From DATKMS01 sp041497995 (lineage in GTDB: Bacteria; Desulfobacterota; Binatia; HRBIN30), in contig JBGQHM010000139.1 in assembly GCA_041497995.1 (NCBI GenBank), positions 1 through 14,823 of the forward strand: a stretch of 14,823 nt of DNA, written 5' to 3'. Positions 13,884 through 14,823 of this stretch are shown one piece after another (position 1 is the first letter of the stretch; every line of letters starts with the position of its first letter). Position numbers and translations under genes: made by a program. Under the pieces are notes generated by a model. The model was not told where the DNA came from and did not search any database. It was given only the letters and a program-made list of their open reading frames with translations.

Positions 13884-14052
13884 TGGTGTATCTGGCATCA
13901 GTTCCAGCGGCGGGTCTCAGATGCGCTGGTACAGGCTGGAAGCCTATACCACCATCTCTGCCCGGCAGATTGGAAGGGATCGGGTGGTATAGGCTTCCAG
14001 CCTGTACCAGCGGAGTGAAACAGCGTCGTGATTTGCCGAGTCGTGCCGCAGA
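13884..14052. other. Spacer between thiolase-like and DUF35 genes
   Basis: 169 bp dominated by the perfect inverted repeat at 13924-14012. No gene or promoter is recognisable in the remainder. Confidence 0.5.
13924..14012. repeat. Paired-hairpin palindromic element (BIME-like), copy B
   Basis: Arms 13924-13953 and 13983-14012 are a perfect 30-bp inverted repeat with a 29-nt loop. Each arm is itself a hairpin: GGTATAGGC, loop TTCCA, GCCTGTACC, with one T.G wobble on the strand that reads the arm from GGTGG. No T-run follows it (the next bases are GAGTGAAACAG). The arm follows GGTGG-YAYMGGC-loop-GCCKGTRC, the same pattern as the element at 9290-9339. Confidence 0.9.
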
Positions 14053-14487
14053 ATGACCACGCCGAACCGCAATACCCTGCTCACGCGCGATCTGCCGTTG
14101 CCGCAACCGAGTCGTGACAACGCGACATTCTACGAAGCCGCCAAGCGTGGCGAGCTGCGCTTCCAGAAGTGCGTGGCGTGCGGCGCGTTCCGCCACTACC
14201 CGAGACCCGTGTGCCCGACATGTCTGTCGCGCGACTATACGTGGGAATGCTCCACAGGGCGCGGCACGGTCTATACGTGGACCATCGTTCGTGGCCCGAC
14301 GCTGCCGGCGTTCGAGCACAAGCTGCCCTACAACGTCGTGGACGTGCTGATGGATGAAGGTGTGCACTTCGTGAGTGAGGTCCTCGACTGCGCGCCGGAC
14401 GAAATCTCCGCCGGCATGCGAGTGCAGGCGACGTTCGTGCCGGTGACTGACGAGATCACGCTGGTGAAGTTCAGGCGGGTGTTGTGA
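14053..14487 (+). CDS. DUF35 zinc-ribbon/OB-fold protein, probable partner of the Ltp2-like protein
   Basis: 144 residues, full length for the family. A rubredoxin-like zinc ribbon at about 35-60 has C40-x2-C43 and C54-x2-C57. An OB-fold follows (about 65-140: GRGTVYTWTIVRGP, LPYNVVDVLMDEGV, GMRVQATFVPV). DUF35 proteins bind CoA or its thioesters and form obligate complexes with thiolase-like enzymes, for example the DUF35 domain of ChsH2 with Ltp2 in steroid side-chain removal. Its place after the Ltp2-like gene, with nothing but a repeat between, supports such a pair. The ATG at 14053 is chosen by family length; the ribosome binding site is weak. A dehydratase (ChsH1-like MaoC) domain is absent here. 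Confidence 0.9.
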   Translation: MTTPNRNTLLTRDLPLPQPSRDNATFYEAAKRGELRFQKCVACGAFRHYPRPVCPTCLSRDYTWECSTGRGTVYTWTIVRGPTLPAFEHKLPYNVVDVLMDEGVHFVSEVLDCAPDEISAGMRVQATFVPVTDEITLVKFRRVL

Positions 14488-14497
14488 GGCGGCATAT

Positions 14498-14823
14498 ATG
14501 GCTACGGTGGGACAGACGGAACCGATCAACGGCATGCAGATGTACTACGAGGTGCTCGGCCAGGGAGAGCCGCTCGTGTTGCTCCATGGCTTCACTGGTT
14601 CGGGCGCCGATTGGAAGCTCGTCTTCACGGACCCACCCAACGGATACCGCCGGGTCATCCCGGACCTCCGCGGCCACGGTCGCTCGACCAATCCGTCGAT
14701 GGCGTTCACGTTTCGGCAATCGGCGCTCGACGTGTTTGCGCTGCTCGACCGCGTGGGCATCGATCGCTTCAAAGCCATTGGAATGAGCGCTGGCGGCAAG
14801 ACGCTCTTGCACATGGCGACGCA
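14498..14823 (+). CDS. Alpha/beta hydrolase (partial, runs off right edge)
   Basis: 108 complete codons are visible from ATG 14498 and the frame is open to the window end. MQMYYEVLGQGEPLVLLHG (13-31) is the start of an alpha/beta hydrolase fold, with HGFTGS (30-35) as oxyanion segment. DLRGHGRS (56-63) and the nucleophile elbow GMSAGG (95-100), with S97, follow. The His and acid residues would lie beyond the edge. It is an esterase, C-C hydrolase or related enzyme; the family is too broad for a substrate. GAGG overlapping the DUF35 stop (14485-14487) lies 8 nt upstream of the ATG, and the 10-bp gap indicates co-transcription and coupled translation with DUF35. Confidence 0.88.
   Translation, partial: MATVGQTEPINGMQMYYEVLGQGEPLVLLHGFTGSGADWKLVFTDPPNGYRRVIPDLRGHGRSTNPSMAFTFRQSALDVFALLDRVGIDRFKAIGMSAGGKTLLHMAT

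Noticed and set aside
13924..14012. Transcription terminator after the thiolase-like gene
   Set aside because: The stem is strong but is not followed by T residues on either strand, and co-directional genes continue beyond it. A repeat element explains it better.

Overview
The window is 14.8 kb of high-GC DNA packed with ordinary-looking bacterial genes. No rRNA, tRNA, CRISPR array, transposase or phage gene was seen. The gene families (CaiB-type CoA transferase, EHN epoxide hydrolase, SCP2-thiolase-like protein next to a DUF35 protein, acetoacetate decarboxylase-like protein, 'SVDDH..EP' amidohydrolase) and the several families of short dispersed hairpin repeats suggest a free-living aerobic soil or water bacterium with a large catabolic genome, of the Binatota, 'Deltaproteobacteria' or Acidobacteriota kind. 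That placement is inference and has not been tested against a database.

Region 1 (1-3220, minus strand): a Na/Pi-cotransporter with a C-terminal PhoU-like domain, followed 1 bp later by a GTG-started CtaG-type membrane protein. The CtaG protein carries an extra C-terminal CxxCP segment and runs off the left edge. A spacer upstream holds an inverted CACGAAG repeat.

Region 2 (3221-5442): an NtrC-type sigma-54 response regulator with no adjacent kinase, followed on the same strand by a ROK-family kinase resembling polyphosphate glucokinase. A short divergent promoter region leads to the next block.

Region 3 (5443-11009): a plus-strand class III CoA transferase converges, 4 bp apart, on a minus-strand string. 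In transcription order that string is acetoacetate decarboxylase-like protein, SDR dehydrogenase, epoxide hydrolase, aldehyde dehydrogenase.

Region 4 (11138-14823, plus strand, divergent from region 3): amidohydrolase-2 protein, Ltp2-like thiolase homologue without the nucleophilic cysteine, DUF35 zinc-ribbon/OB partner, and an alpha/beta hydrolase cut by the right edge.

Regions 3 and 4 look like one divergently transcribed catabolic locus centred on 11010-11137. The genes could activate an acid as its CoA ester, open epoxides, oxidise alcohols and aldehydes, cleave a C-C bond by retro-aldol chemistry and remove a carboxylate. The substrate cannot be read from the sequence. The most unusual structural signals are three paired-hairpin (BIME-like) elements between these genes. 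Two of them share one consensus and show compensatory base changes in their stems.
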